This document shows positions 35,401 to 50,400 of a stretch of DNA of 64,000 bases, piece after piece. A program made the translations under genes and the position numbers. This stretch comes from Ptychodera flava. Taxonomy: Eukaryota > Hemichordata > Enteropneusta > Ptychoderidae. The DNA lies in NCBI RefSeq assembly GCF_041260155.1, contig NC_091948.1:5952001-6016000 (forward strand), in the 5' to 3' direction. Positions within the stretch are counted from its first letter, which is position 1; the number at the start of each line of letters is the position of its first letter. The notes under the pieces were generated by a model. The model saw only the letters and a list, made by a program, of their open reading frames with translations, did not search any database and was not told the DNA's origin.

Positions 35401-38400
35401 AGTTCCAAAGACCTGGTGTGAAATTAATGGACATGACTTAATGTACACGCAACAACTAATGAAACACAGAACTAAGTATAACACTAATCATAAAATTCAA
35501 AATAATAATTCTGTTTCAGTAATCCAGTTTTCATAACCATTAAATTTATTTATTTATAGTTGCCAATATTTCAATGTACTATGACACAGTGTCATTGGTT
35601 GATGTTAAATACATTATATCTAAAAACAGAACTTGCGGTGATTCAAATTGAAAGGATACGGAGCAATTCTTACACAAAAATTATGCATTGGGCTGTTATG
35701 ATGTTGAGATTTTTGAAATGGAAAATCAAGATTACAATTGTCTGAAGTGTTGAGACTTAAAACAACGATGAATACGTAAATTTAGATTTGATATAATGCC
35801 AGTGCTATTAAGATGGATTGAGGGTGGATGCAACTGAACACCTGATCCATTGACTAAGAGTCATCGTCTGTACGTTTCAATGATTACTAATGAACCTGAC
35901 ATTCAAGTGGAAAGGATGTGAGCTGTGAATTTGTGAAGTGTGATCAAAATAATGTAAAGAGTGACAAAAATGTCCATGTCATGTTTGTTAAAAGTGTGCA
36001 GGTTACAGTTCAGCCTGATCAGCTAGCTGGCAATACTGAATGTCAGATTCATTTCACCACAAGTCCCAAATTGCATAAAGCAGACAGAGTGATCATGCAG
36101 CTGTCTGCAGACAAGAACAAAATTATGGGCAGAAAGGTAATTCTGATGTACAGTTCTGCACTCCATGACTGTACTTCAGAATTACCCTAGGCTACTAATT
36201 GTATTTATATTTTGTACTGTATTTTATTTTTATATTTTGCCCAGATAAGTGAGTTAATCCTCTTTCAGAAGATAAAACACAAAACTGAAACCTTAATTTT
36301 TACAATTCTGAACCTTTCCACATCCATTTCCCTGTGTAGGTCCAACTTCACCATAGAAAACACCAGAATTGGGGCAAACCATTGTGGTGAAAGGGTAACG
36401 ACCTTGAAATGATTACATCAGTACAGATACACATGTATGATGTCAGTGTATTTTGATGTCATGAACTAAGCACTCATATTTCACATCTTTCTTGTTAACA
36501 AATCAGGTTCCACAATACATGTACTTGTGTATTCTCTACATGACCTGGAAAACTATAAGTGCAGAATGGTTAATAAGTGAGTCTCTGAGTTCCATTGTGA
36601 TACAATTAAGGTAGTATGCCCCTCGAAAGTAAAAGACTTAAATTTTACTCAAACTTTCCAAAATGAAATTTTCAGCCACACTCTTAACAAATCAAGAATA
36701 CAAATCAGAGGTCACTATGCAAATTTTGGTACTAGAGACACAAATTACCTAACATTTACTGATATTTGAAATTCAAAATGGTCATCATCCTTGTGTTAAG
36801 TATATGAAAAAATTTTCCATTTTCAAAAAACTAAGATGGTGAAAAACTTTTTACTCCAAGAGCTTAGACATGAGCCCCTACAAGCGGTAGATCAGAAAGG
36901 AATTGTACAAGTTTGAGAGTCTTAATATCTATCTCAGAGGCGCATTCTACCTTAACTGGGCCATTGAACCCTTGCTGATCTAATGATGCACAGACAACAT
37001 ATATTCCCTGATCTAATATGTACTCTTCATGAGTACTATTACAGCTAGTGCATACAAACTGCAAAATTCAATAACGTCACTCTCCTGCTCACATTGAAAG
37101 TATTTCAACGAAAAAACAACGATCAACAGTACGTGTAGCATAAGCTTTGCATTAAATCAATTTGTATGTGATTCTTATGTGTATGAGTACAATGAATGCA
37201 TGCGTCTGTTCAATATTCCGTACGTGACAGTAATAGCAATACTAACAGCATTGAGGCTTTACTGATTATACATACAATAAAGGTTACAAGTTTTCACAAT
37301 GTTGGACATGCCTTTAAAATATTCACTTTCCTTTTTATCAAACATACATCTATGATTTCCTTCAAGCTGGCTCTGTAGGTATATTCATGTCCTAGTTTTT
37401 CACCAAACTTTGGAGGGTGAAAATTTTTCAGTGTGGATTGCATTTTAATTGGCAGCATGCCTTCGATTGAGTTCGATAAATTGTATGTATTATTCCAAAT
37501 TCAGCACAAAACTTGAAAATTGACAGGAGTCCATGGCAATATCATACACCACTGTCAACATTTTATCACCAGTATGGTTGCTTTGTGGCATATCTTGTCA
37601 AATCTAATGAATATGTACAGATGCTTCAGCAATCTTAAATTCTCTTGGAATGAGTGTAGGTAATCCACTAACTCGGTAATTTGCACTCTGGGGGATAAAA
37701 TATTGTACTAAAAAATACCACCTGTCATCAGATGCATGGAACTGAATATATACATTGTACATTAGCACCATTTCATGCATAATTGATGACACCTATGGGA
37801 GCTGCAACCATGTGGCATTTGAAAATCTTTCCTTCGGTCATATCCTTGGAAAGTGTTCGTACAGTGGCTGTCATAAGTTACTAGGATGTTTTCGGTTCAC
37901 AAAAACTTGCAACATTATGTCATCTATGTCAGGGTTTCTAACATTTTGCCGAATTGACGATAATGTTGTTGCTTAGCAACGGTATTAAAGGTGTTTCTTC
38001 ATCTTGCCGACAATCTGATTTGAAAGATGCACAACCTGACAGCGTGACAGTAGGATTTTACAGCGACAGACTGACGCTCATTGCAGCCGATATCTGCAGC
38101 TCACATGCAGATCACATTTCTACAGAACATCCTGGGTCCTTTTCTCATTTTAACTTCTACATTGAGAATTTTTTTAAATTTCCACTATTGATACTGGCTA
38201 ATTACTGGAGTAATGATAAATGAATTTAATCAAAAACATTAGTCTAAGACTAATTAGTGTATTAATACAATTAAAAGACCAAAGCAAAGGCAACTTTCAT
38301 CAATACCACTGAGTATTTTTGGGGATAGGGAGCAGAGATTGATGGTTTAGAAACCAACGGAACATTTCTGCTGAAACAAATTGCCTTGGTTGACAAATAA

Positions 38401-41400
38401 GGGAAGCCCTGGTACAACTGACCGGCAACCCATATCACCGTGAATCCCCTCCTCAAAGCCCTTGAGAAAAACAGCTAGCACTGAAATACATTGTACTGAA
38501 GATATTGATTGTAAGTAACAAATATATTCAGGCACAACTGAGGAGGGTGCTTCCATACTCTTGACATTTTACAAAATATTAACACTCATTGAAATTCTTG
38601 ACCAAAGGAGATATGAAAGAGGACGGGCCATTAATTTGCAACATGGCATAAAAAGCAGCTAAAAAGAGTGGAAAAAACAGACTGGATATGAGCGTGATCT
38701 AGCTGTTCTATCCAGTGTGGACTGGATTTGATGTCAACTACCCGGTAGTTCTGGTGTTGCTCAATGTATTTTTGACCTGAACATTCCAACCACTTATGCC
38801 AGTGCTAAATCCAGTATTGCTGTCGGGAACACATTTCACTTCATGTGCACACAAGACGGAAGAATGACAATGGAATAAACACATTGAAATTTAGGATTGT
38901 CTGCAAAGATTGGCTCTGATTTTTTTTATCAAGCTGGTAATTGTGACAGTTACGCATATTGTCACTCAGTGACTGTTTGTTGAAATAAAATAATAAAGTT
39001 ATAGAAAAACAGCACTGAGTTTTTTCATCTGTAACATGATTTATGTTGTCGAGTTTTTGTGTACCGTATACTACGTACTAAGTACAACTTCTTGCAACTG
39101 TCTTGCAACTGTCTTGTAATTGTCAGTTCTGTAACATGATTGAATATTCAAAATCACTGCGGTTGGTTGAGAACCACATGTTGTGTTAGCTCCACCCAGT
39201 CTTATATGGGCCCGTATGTCTACATCAAACCTTACCTTCATAACATCACGTGTTGAACTAAGTAAATGTATATGTTTGAATATGGCATATGTGTTTGACA
39301 TCTGTTGAGTAGAAGAACGTTACAACAATCACAATTCTTACCGTATATAGTGGTCTTGGTTCATCAATGAGTTCGTCTTTTGTATCAAGTGTGCCCCACT
39401 TGTAAGCTAGCTCTGCTCCTTTCCGTTTCCATGCCTCCAGGTAAAGAGTTGCCCAGACGACATTGAATAACGCAAAAATCGCAAAACTTCTGTCTTGGCT
39501 GACCTGCAAGATGATGAGTATTGGATTGAATGTGAAACAAGAAATGCAACAAAATTTGAGTCTTTGATTTCTATCACTTAATAAATATATCCTGACTATT
39601 TTACCAGTTAGGTCAACAGCAATTACAGTTTTCAGAGTGTATCTCATTGTTACAAATCAGTTCAACACTGAAAGAAGACTGACTGAAATGTAAGTAACAT
39701 TAATACAGAACCAAGATGTTTAACCCTTTGAGCACCAAAGTCAACTTTTGTCACATTTATAAAATGTACCCTAGTCAAATTTTTTTCAGATTTCTGCTAA
39801 AGTTTTGATGAAAACCTGTAGCCAATGAAATGTGATGTCCGTTTGGTCCAAAATTGTCAAAAAATTACAGAAAAATTCATAAAAATTGTTAAAATGTTGC
39901 ACTAAAATTTTGGTGGGAAAAATTACAGCACTCAAAGGGTTAAAGACAGTACTCTTACACATCAAATTCTCCATTTCATGCATATATGTTCGAAAGGTCT
40001 CCCATAAATCAACATTCTTAATATCTGTTACCACTTTAATCTGCTTTCACAGATGGATTATTTGCTTTCAGAAGCATTATTCAGAACTTTCACCAAATGT
40101 CTACATAGCAGAAAGCATGAACTTGTAATCTTAGAAAACTGTGCTAAGGTTTGACCTAATTACTTTTGTAGGAAAAATGGAGGCACAACTGTGGCCCAAT
40201 TATTAGAAAACACAATGAAAGTTTTGCTGTCATCGACATATTATACTCACATCATCATCACCGGTGTAGAACCACAAAAACAGTCCAAAGAAAGCTGGCA
40301 GCACTAATGCTACTGTGTAGTGCCCCAACCAGGCAAAATACATGCCAATTTTTACTCCAAAATATGCACATATCTTGTCTGTCGGGCAGAAAGAGTAACA
40401 CAAAAACAAAACTGTAAATAGCATATATTATGGTAATATTTGGTAAATGCCTGTATATCAAAAGAGAGATGTTTTACATGCCAATGCATTGGGATATGAC
40501 ATACAACTACTTTTAATTAAAATATTCAGTTTACACAAGATCAGTCCATATGACAGAATTTTCTCCAGTGCTAACTTTAAGTTCTTATCAACAAAATTGC
40601 AGAGTTGGTAAACGAGGGGGGATATTTAAGAACATTTTAGAATGAATGTTGCAACTAAACTTTACACTTTTTGAAACTTCACTCTCCTCAATACAGCCTT
40701 TTCCTCTGCAAAAAATACAGTGTATCACAATACAGTTTTTATATGCAACCTGATTAAAACACATACTTGTAATATGAGTTTAGATTGGTCATCACACCGG
40801 TCAGTTTAAGAAAATATATGTTACCTAAAGGTTGCCTTCTGAACACAGCTTGAACCCATGTTTTCCTAAGTTCATCTAAATCTTCTGTTTGATGTAAAGG
40901 AAATACTTCCTTTATAATTCCTTTCGACATCAGCTTTGGAACTGCAAGCCAATGAAAAATGCACGGAAAAGTTAACTGAAGAACCGTGTTCTGCTAATAA
41001 AGCACTGCTGCATAAAGACCAAAAGTTCAGGAGGACCATGGCGACTATCATCACAGATATCAAGACATTATTCCTGAAGGATTTTGACTACATAGGCTGA
41101 TGATAAATCAGTGCCAGTTTTTTTCTCCTTCAATCTTGCCTAAGGGGAGGGGCATCTCCGCCTACACATCTAAATCATATGTGTCTACATGACAGTTACC
41201 TGTCATGTATTCATTGTGATTAAAAAATAAAGTACATTGCATATATAGTTATCAATATATGTAAGAAATATATGTAGATAAAAAATGCATAACACTGTAG
41301 TTTACTTATTTATTTACTTGGCCAGCCATCTTAATCAAATATTAAATTTGTGCAAATAATATAAGAAATGTATATTAATGACCAACTATCTATGATCGTA

Positions 41401-44400
41401 ATATACAACCCTGTCTGGCATGATATAAAACATATGGGTATTGTGGAAAGCTAGGATAAACTAGGCAATGTTCAGCATGAAATTTTGCAATCTAGAATAG
41501 TCTCTCTTGCCAGAAGTAGGGGACTTCTATCCAGCAAAAGTTCAGCTCAAATACTGGTCAGTTTTACCTCACCATGCACATGTTGCCTATCCTCTCGATG
41601 TACTTAGCATTGAAAGATGATCTCAGCGATGGTGTCACTCCTTTAATTGTTACCATGATTGCTTTTAAAATAACATGCTTTTCCTCCATTGACACAATAA
41701 CACACTTGCCTTCTTCACAAATGTTTACGTATATGGCCAACATACGTTTATGGTAACAGTCCAGGCCTGGTAACCGTCATTTAGGAAACCCTGTACAATT
41801 TTTGACTTGAAACACTGTTGCTTCTCTGTCATCGATACATTTTTGAAATATTAACGCAGTGACTATGGCAACGGTAATACTTGGCATTTCTGACGAGATG
41901 TGATATCTGTTATTGATATCTGTTGGTGAAGTCTCATCAGTCAATATCTGTACTTTAGCTAGATAAACTGATATAGGTTACTAATTGCTGTAAGTGATGC
42001 TCAAGGCAAACATATAGGACTATCGGTGGATATTTTTCTCTGATTACTATTCAACCAAATCAATATAAAGCTACCTGAGATGAGAGCTGCAGGCTAATAT
42101 GCCCATGTCGCTTCAACATCCGCTGGCTAATTTACGAATGTATCATGAAAGCAGCATATTCCAAGGAAAATTAACCATAGGCTGAGTTCATGCATCTCAC
42201 CCTGGATGCATATCCACACTGAACAGCACTTAGATAAATTGATCATCGCTCTTTTGCTAAATGTTGTGAGTTTGAATAAATATCTGATGTCCAAGTGATG
42301 AAATTCTCAGACTGACAGTAACACACAATTTATGCATTGTTATGCTGGACATAAATGCCCGTTTAATTAATAAGCACAGCAACATTATTCCCAATTTGCA
42401 TGGAAAAAAAGCCTCTTCCCCCCGCCCCCATCCACCCACCCACCTCTCTCTCTACCTTGTCATATACAGGATCATCAAAATTTAGAATTATTCATACAAC
42501 AGAACCTTGAGCTTTAGGGCAGATGCCTTGACAAGACTCACATTCAGTTTTCAATAGATGTAACAGCTGCACAAGTCAATGTTCATCGTTTTTAATCATT
42601 CATAAAATGTCTTTATCTTCATCAAACTTGCAGAACACTTTTTAATTTCTTATGCAACATTTTTTAAAATTTAGTTAAGGGTTATGATTCTACACCTTGT
42701 GTTAATCAAATAATGAATGCTGCCCTCAGAAGGTGACGTACTGATACACTTATTCACGATATACAAAGACTGGCATCAAGAAAATATGGGGAAGCTTCCC
42801 CAGCAATTTTGTAAGCACGACATTTGCCTTATTCACAGAAGCAACATTAATGTTAGTATAAAAAAAATTCAACGAATAAATTTTGCAGACAGGAGTTGCG
42901 TAATTTCCATATTTTACATCGTGGTGCAGGGATTATGGGTAACCTCAGCTTGTAATTTGAAACCTTTGTAAGACAGGCATTGTTCTCTCATGAATTGATG
43001 CATATCAACTTGACCATGGGAACTTCAGCTAAATGACTGGAAAATTGCGATTTGCTGACTTACAACACTAACAATACCACTGCATGTACCTTTATCAAAA
43101 TATGACACAATGAATTGCTTCCTAACAGTACATCCTATTGGACACTTATGCAAACACAGATTTTGATCAGGGAGTACTGGTGCATTCTGAATGCTATACT
43201 CATGCCTACATATTTACTTTTACCAATGACAACTGTTGGAATACACTCAATGTTTGTGCCCTATCTGCAATTAGATGACATTTCTCTTGGGAATGACTTT
43301 GAGAAAAAAGAGGCTAGTGACATTTTAGTGTTGTTAAGATAAGTCTAGATATACCAGAGGTTACAATCTTGTGCAGGCGGATAGTCTGGCAACATAAGAT
43401 AGTGTGGTTTAAAATGCAGAGTACTTTTTCAAGATTTTAATGAATTTGAAGTCACTGCAAAACTGTTGATTTGTACCCACAAGATTACAGGACCAGAGAC
43501 ATATCCATTACAACAGCTGTCATTACCAAGGATATTATTAAATCTTTCATCAATGTCGTCAATAAAACATTGAAACTAAAATATCATAATACCTTGCTAA
43601 AGACCCACTAGCTTCATCCTTTTGAATTTTTCAATAAGATGGTTTGAAATAAAAAACAATTTATGTTAAATGCTTACTGAAGTGTGACCACAGAAAATTT
43701 TGTAGAAATTAGTGTCAAAAATACAATGCAGATTTTAACAACCATAAAATTAATAATTTTCGACTCGTAGGTCATTTATTGCTGCTGTGAGCTTGTCACA
43801 AAAGCTAAACAATTGACTAAAAAAAGCGACATTTTTTAGAAAATATTGCTTTATAAGAGGAATCAAAAACACCTCTCAGATGATTGAATGGTATTTTTAA
43901 GCAAGCAAAATGCAAAGAGATACAGCTAACTGGACTTCAACAGTAGACAGTGTTTTCTTTACCAACACGTTGTCTTTACCAACACCTTTGGGTTCTATTA
44001 ATATCAACAATTGTTCTTAATGGTATAAGCAGACGATTTTTCAATGTTTGGACTTGTATCTTATTGTTACTTAATATTCAAGAACACGCTACAAATACAA
44101 CAGGACACTATCAATGGATAACAAAAACAAATTATGTACATCTGCATATCGAGAATAGAAGGATGGAACGCATAAAAAGTGATGAAAAAATAGTACAAAT
44201 CTGCATATCATATTTCAAAATCAAGTTTGAAAAAAGTTTTAAAACATAGGGCCAAAGTCCCTGAAGCTACTATAGACTGGATACAAAATAAGTATTTCCT
44301 GACTGTATGAAATTATCTCACTAAGGTCATCCTAGGGACATGTAAACCAAATATTAAAGCTGTCTGACCAGCGGTTTTGAAAAAACAAGCGACTCAACAG

Positions 44401-47400
44401 TTGACAGAGCTCTGCTGTGTTATATAGAGAATAACCTTTTGTGACACATGTATTGATGAAGAAGGTGGATATCTTTGATAGCTCATTTCAGGATGGCCTG
44501 ACCAAAAATGGAAAAAAATTCCGTAAAAATACAGATTTGCATATTTCATCAGACTATATATAGCAAATAAACGAGAGTTAATTACATTCTAATTAAAGTA
44601 AACAAGACTTGCTTAAATCAAAATTTACGTCATAAAAAAACAGCATATCTGTTAGGTTTATAAAGAATCTTGATCTGGTTATCTTTTAATATCAGTATTT
44701 TCATCCTATTAACCAAGCACATTTTAACTTTCAAATTAACATTGTAAGTTCGTTCTGTTGAATAAGTTGAGACTGTACGTACTCAGAGAAAGCACACTGA
44801 AGAGACAAATGTTTGAAACTTAAGAAGTTCAAGGTCATCAAAAGCATTATAAGGAATCATGTTACACTTTCATTGCACTGTTTACACAGATTGCATAAGT
44901 GCTATAAATAGCACATGAGCAATCTTACAGCCCAGCTTTACCATAAAAACCCTATCACTTTGACCACTCTTTTAATTGACCACTCTATTTTTTCCTCAAA
45001 AAGTAATCTTATTTTATCCTTACCGAGTCAACCATAAATGGAAATTAGAACTTTCTCTATCTCTATTTATTTGACCACCCTATCATGACAAACTATTATG
45101 AGCAATGTCTTTTAGATAACATAAATGGCCAGTTCAGATATATCAAAGTTGGGATTCAGGAAAGTTGCCTTTACATGTTTTAATCCTCAATTCACTATGA
45201 ACTGTCAAAAAACTTTCTGATAATTCCACACTAAAATTATTTTGGCTTTGATGATTTCCTAATTAATTCATTATTTAAAATCATATTAATTATTTTTTTT
45301 CTGGGTGAATTGATAGGGTTTATACAGTACAAGAATTACATACAATGTAAAAATGACAAAAAAATTCCTTAAAAATACACATTTGCATATTTCATCACAA
45401 TTTGAACAAATCTAAGTTGGGTTACCCCTAGGGACCTGTATACCAAATAACAAAGCTGTCTGACCAGCGGTTATGAAGAAGAAGTTTTTTTTATCAAAAA
45501 CACCTCTTTTGGCATTAATTTGCCTATTTTCAACAATATCAAAAATTAAGAAAACTAGTTTCTCAAAATCATATTTTTCATCTACACAACAAATATCAAA
45601 TCAGTAAGTACTGCTGTTCTCAAGATATTTGAGTGGACGGACGCCTCACAAACGGACATACATACATACATACATACATACATACATACATACAGACTGA
45701 CGACGGACGCCAGACGGATACCCATCCCAATAGCTTCTATAGACTATAGTCTATAGTAGCTTTAAAAAACGAAAAGAAAAGGGATTTTTCAGATGCAAAA
45801 CAATGCAAACATTATATCCACTGAAATACTGATTAGTTCTGTAGATAACCGAAAGGGCAGACACTCTGGTACAACTCAACTCTGACTATAAACGATAAAA
45901 CTACCAGACAACATTGTGAGGTTACCAAATGAAAACTATTGTCACACACACTAATTTGAATTTCAATTGCCATAATTTGTAAAGGCTGCGATTTCACAGC
46001 AGTTGTAAACACACCTGCTGAGCAACAAGAATGAACTTAGAAAGACAATTTCCATTGACAAATCTGACTGTGCCATAATTTTTAACCTGTAATGGCCATC
46101 ATTTAAACACTCACGGATTATAATATTGTCCAGAATAACAGTTGTAAGCATTACCTTTTTCAATAGCACTGAATGATTTTGAAATATTCAAATATAGGGT
46201 GACACTAAACATTCTCATAACTAGTGTCCTTCATGTCTTATATGGAATTCCTATAAATATTTTCAAGGCACATAGAGGTTCATAGACCAGTCATACAGAA
46301 CAAGGATGACATTTGCATATTCGAATAATGTTTTATCAATGGCGAACTGACAATAATAAGGTACATCCTGATAAGTTTAGATAAGCTGAGTAGTCTGTTA
46401 GGCTTATTTGATCAAAAAGCAAAGTTGCTGTTCATATCAAAAACATTTCACACTTATTACCAAGCGTTTCCTAACATTTTGGTGATAGAAATAATTTGTT
46501 TTTCGTTCGCAAGTGGTAAGATACTGGTAGACTAAAATACATATTTCGGAGTTGCTTTTCCTCTTACTAAACAAAATGGTTTGAATGATTCAATGAAATA
46601 TGAAACTTTCAATGGGTGAAATTAGATTGCTTTCAGAATAACACGCCATCTGCTGAGTCTCCTTTTACAGTGAATTAATGATTCTAAAAATTGAAACTAA
46701 TCCGAGGCATCTGAAACAAAATTATAAAAATACAGGTAGTGAAAGGAATCATGGGATATTAAAGATCCAAAATTAGATTTCTATGATGATATGGTCCCTG
46801 GGAAATTAGCATCCACACTGTAATTCTAGGGTTTCAATTGTTATCAATTTCACACTGTTCAGTCATTGATGAAAACTCAAAATTATCCTCTGACTCTGAT
46901 TGCTTCTAGTAACCCCTGGTACATATCCTACACAATTGAGAAAAAAATACAATATTACATAAAATTTTGATAAATTAGGTTTCTAGTCATCAACAAAGTT
47001 CAAATTACAAATAGTGTTAATGTCATGAAAGTTTGATAATTTATTCATCCACTTCATGAAAAAAATTAAAATATACAATTTCAAGTGTAAACAATGGAAA
47101 ACAGATGCTACAGTTTTACATCATTACCATTATACTGGCAGTATACAAACACAAACAATATATTGGGGATTTTCCTGGATATAAACCTGAAGACAATATT
47201 CAACTGTCATTCATTTCCACAGTAGTTTATACTATCAATTGAACACCGTGTTAAACCTTTTCAATAATACAGAAGTGGCATTACTCTGGGGAAATCAAAT
47301 TGACCAACCGCAGATCAATACGCTGAAGTGTATAGTTGAAAGCAGATGTCGATATCACCATTTCAGTTAGCCAAACACAAAAGCCCCGGCTGTTTCATAA

Positions 47401-50400
47401 TTAATGCTTTATTAGAGTATGTAGGGTTCTGCTTTTCTATCACTGCATGGCCACACTGACTCCAGCTGTGTGTTCATATAACAACTATCTCACCATGCAG
47501 AAAATTACGGCAGATCCCTCTACCTACATTTGCTCATCAACATCAATCTACTCCTTCATAAAAACGGGTGCACACGTGATCACTAAAAATAACACAATTT
47601 GCATATACACATATAAATGCACACATCTATTACATGTATGCACCCTACACACCTCCAATCATACATTTCCTCTGTCCACGATGTGGAAAATCACTTTATT
47701 TTGTCGCTTCTAATATATCCTCATTTAATCTTTTGTTTCATATGAATGAATAGTGATGAAATTACATAAATCAAAATGCAACTAATGCTCATATAAACAA
47801 ATATGCAGCATGTGTGAAGGACTAAATTTATTTGGACGCTTTGCAAGTAAAAAATGGAGAGGACAGCAATTCTATTCTTCATCTTACATGGAAGGATTAT
47901 AATTGTGTGTTTGATCATTGTGCCCATATGTTGCTCATCTTTTCACAGACTAGGCTGTCTGCATTGCAAATGTCAACAAACAGGCACACTCTGATATCAT
48001 GGGAATATTTGAAAATGTCAATGTATCTGTGAACCATAGATTTCATAACTCTTAGAGCATTATTTGTGAAAACATTAGTCAAATGTAATCTAAATAATTA
48101 ATTCAATCAAAAATCTATTGATATTAGAATGTCTCTTCACTATGTTGAAAGTGAAAATATTGATCTATATTTGTGTCGGTACATTATTATGTCAATGTTG
48201 GTGTATATTTTGACATCATGAATTAACAAAAGTAGTACAATGATAAATGCTTTATGTAGTATGGGATAAGCAGTGCATCCTCAGACAAGAGTCGTGTGAA
48301 ACTGATGAGGCATGTTTAATATTGCAGCAACTGTCTACTTCCAATAAACTGGTCTCCCTTGATTCACTACATGTAGTTGATATGAGACACATTTGGTCCT
48401 CAGATGCTGTGTACAATAATTTACAACATCTAAACTTTGATCTTTATCGATAAATGCCTCAGGGACCTCCTCAGAGACCTTGAAGACTGTAAACGACTGT
48501 CGACAATATGGTCATCTCACTGTCTTCATATCCCTTTACACACTCACACTTTTTTTATTTCGCGTGACTTTCTGACATTTCCACCAACCTGGAATGAATA
48601 TTAATGTCATTCACAGCTTACCTATCGGCTGTCCTTCCACAAATTTGACCTTTCCGAGTTTGTCTCCTTCCTCTGCTCTTAGATTGTTCAACATGAAGAG
48701 CACGATCTCTTGGCGCTCCTGTCAAGGTCAAGGTCAAATAAAGGTCATAAATCCTTCAACTGTAAGAAACATGTGTGAATGTTCTAATATAATAACTTTT
48801 ATATAGACAAATCAACTTCATATTATATTTATTATTTATAAAGCAAAGAATATAAGGCTTTCATGCATTCATAATTCAATCAATCTTATTGTGAGCGTTA
48901 ACATTTTGCCTGAAGTTTCTTAAGTTTGCAGATAGCTAAATGAATACACATTGCAGGCCAATTTGATTGGCCTCAATAAAATATATTAGTACCAAAGGTG
49001 AGTGTTTTATTGGTTTCATCTGGTGGCAATTTTTTTTGCTTCATCAAAGTTTTAATGGACATAATACTGTTGACAGATTCCTTCAATTATCTTTATAGCA
49101 AGATCAGTGAACTTCCCTTTAAATCAATTAAAACTACTGCATTGGCTGGATGGACTAAGGAGAAAATTGACACCAAGTTGACATTCTGTTGATACAAGTG
49201 TTTTTATACACTTCAAACAGGATTATGTGTAACTGATACCCCAGATAAGATCCAATGTAAATTGACAGATTGACCCAGTATGACCTTTGACCTCATCTCC
49301 ACTCTGCCGTATTCCAACTGCTTGGCTGGGCAGGTTTGTGGTCCAGGGTTTGATATATGGCAGGTTGTAATGTAATAGAGTACAGGGTCACTTTCCATCC
49401 ATGTGGGATGTCTGGCTTGATGGAGAGCAACACTTGACACGACATGTACCTCATTAAGGGTTCCAATATGTATCACACAATTGCAGCGAAAGTTTAGACC
49501 ATTTTTCTCACAAGTAGGTTAGCTGCAGGGATACAGCCAGCTGTGCTCTCTGACATATATTTCTACTTCAAACACACATACTGAGGAAAGTACACACTAT
49601 GTCACTTAAACCGAATGGAGTTACGTTGAAAACTCAAAGAACAGAACGATCAAAACAAATTATTAGTGTTCCTGAAACAGACTTAGTTTATTAAGTCATT
49701 TGTATATTATACTTATCTACATTTTGATTTTAATGCATCATCCAAAAGGCAAAAGTCAAATGACAGGATGAGACTCTCACTACCCATTACCAAATGAAGC
49801 AATGTGAAGCAATATGCCTCACTCAGGAGCATAGCACCATGTTTCCATCTAAAACTCATCACCTGTGATATAGAGTTGACATCACCCTAGCTTACTACTG
49901 TGGCATGATGATATCTCCTATGCAGTAATAATGATAATGATGATGATGATGATGATGACCATGATGAGGATGTTTATAATTATTTTCTTTTATGGTAGTA
50001 TGCGCCTCGAAAGTGAAAGACTTAAACTTTTGCTCAAACTTTCCTCAAGGAATCTTCCAACCATTCTCTTTCAAATTCAAGAATAAAAATCGGGAATCAC
50101 TGTGCAAATTTTGGAACAAGAGAAACAAATAACTCAAGATTTACCAATACTTGAAATTCAAAATGGCCGCCATTTCTGTGTTAACTCTATAGGGTAAAAA
50201 TTAAATATCGTATTTTCGAAAAACTAAGACGGTGAAAGATTTTCTTTCTCAAAGAGCTTTAAAATGAGCCCCTACAAGTGGTAGATCAGAAAAAAATTGT
50301 AGAAATTTGAGAGAGTCCGAATATCTGTCCCCTAGGTGCGATCTACCTTATATGATTTACACATGTTGCGTATGTTAAATAAAACTCTTAAGTCAGTAGT

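Larger units (their letters stand above)
40942..48621. other. ANO8 intron between coding exons 4 and 5
   Basis: This 7.7 kb intron contains no recognised gene. It holds one member of a diverged repeat pair (43610), an inverted-repeat element (44263-45763) and short C- and T-rich tracts near 42420-42460. Confidence 0.85.

Noticed and set aside
35918-36190. 90-codon plus-strand open frame in ANO8 intron 7
   Set aside because: No recognisable domain or splice context, and the length is unremarkable for an intron of this size.
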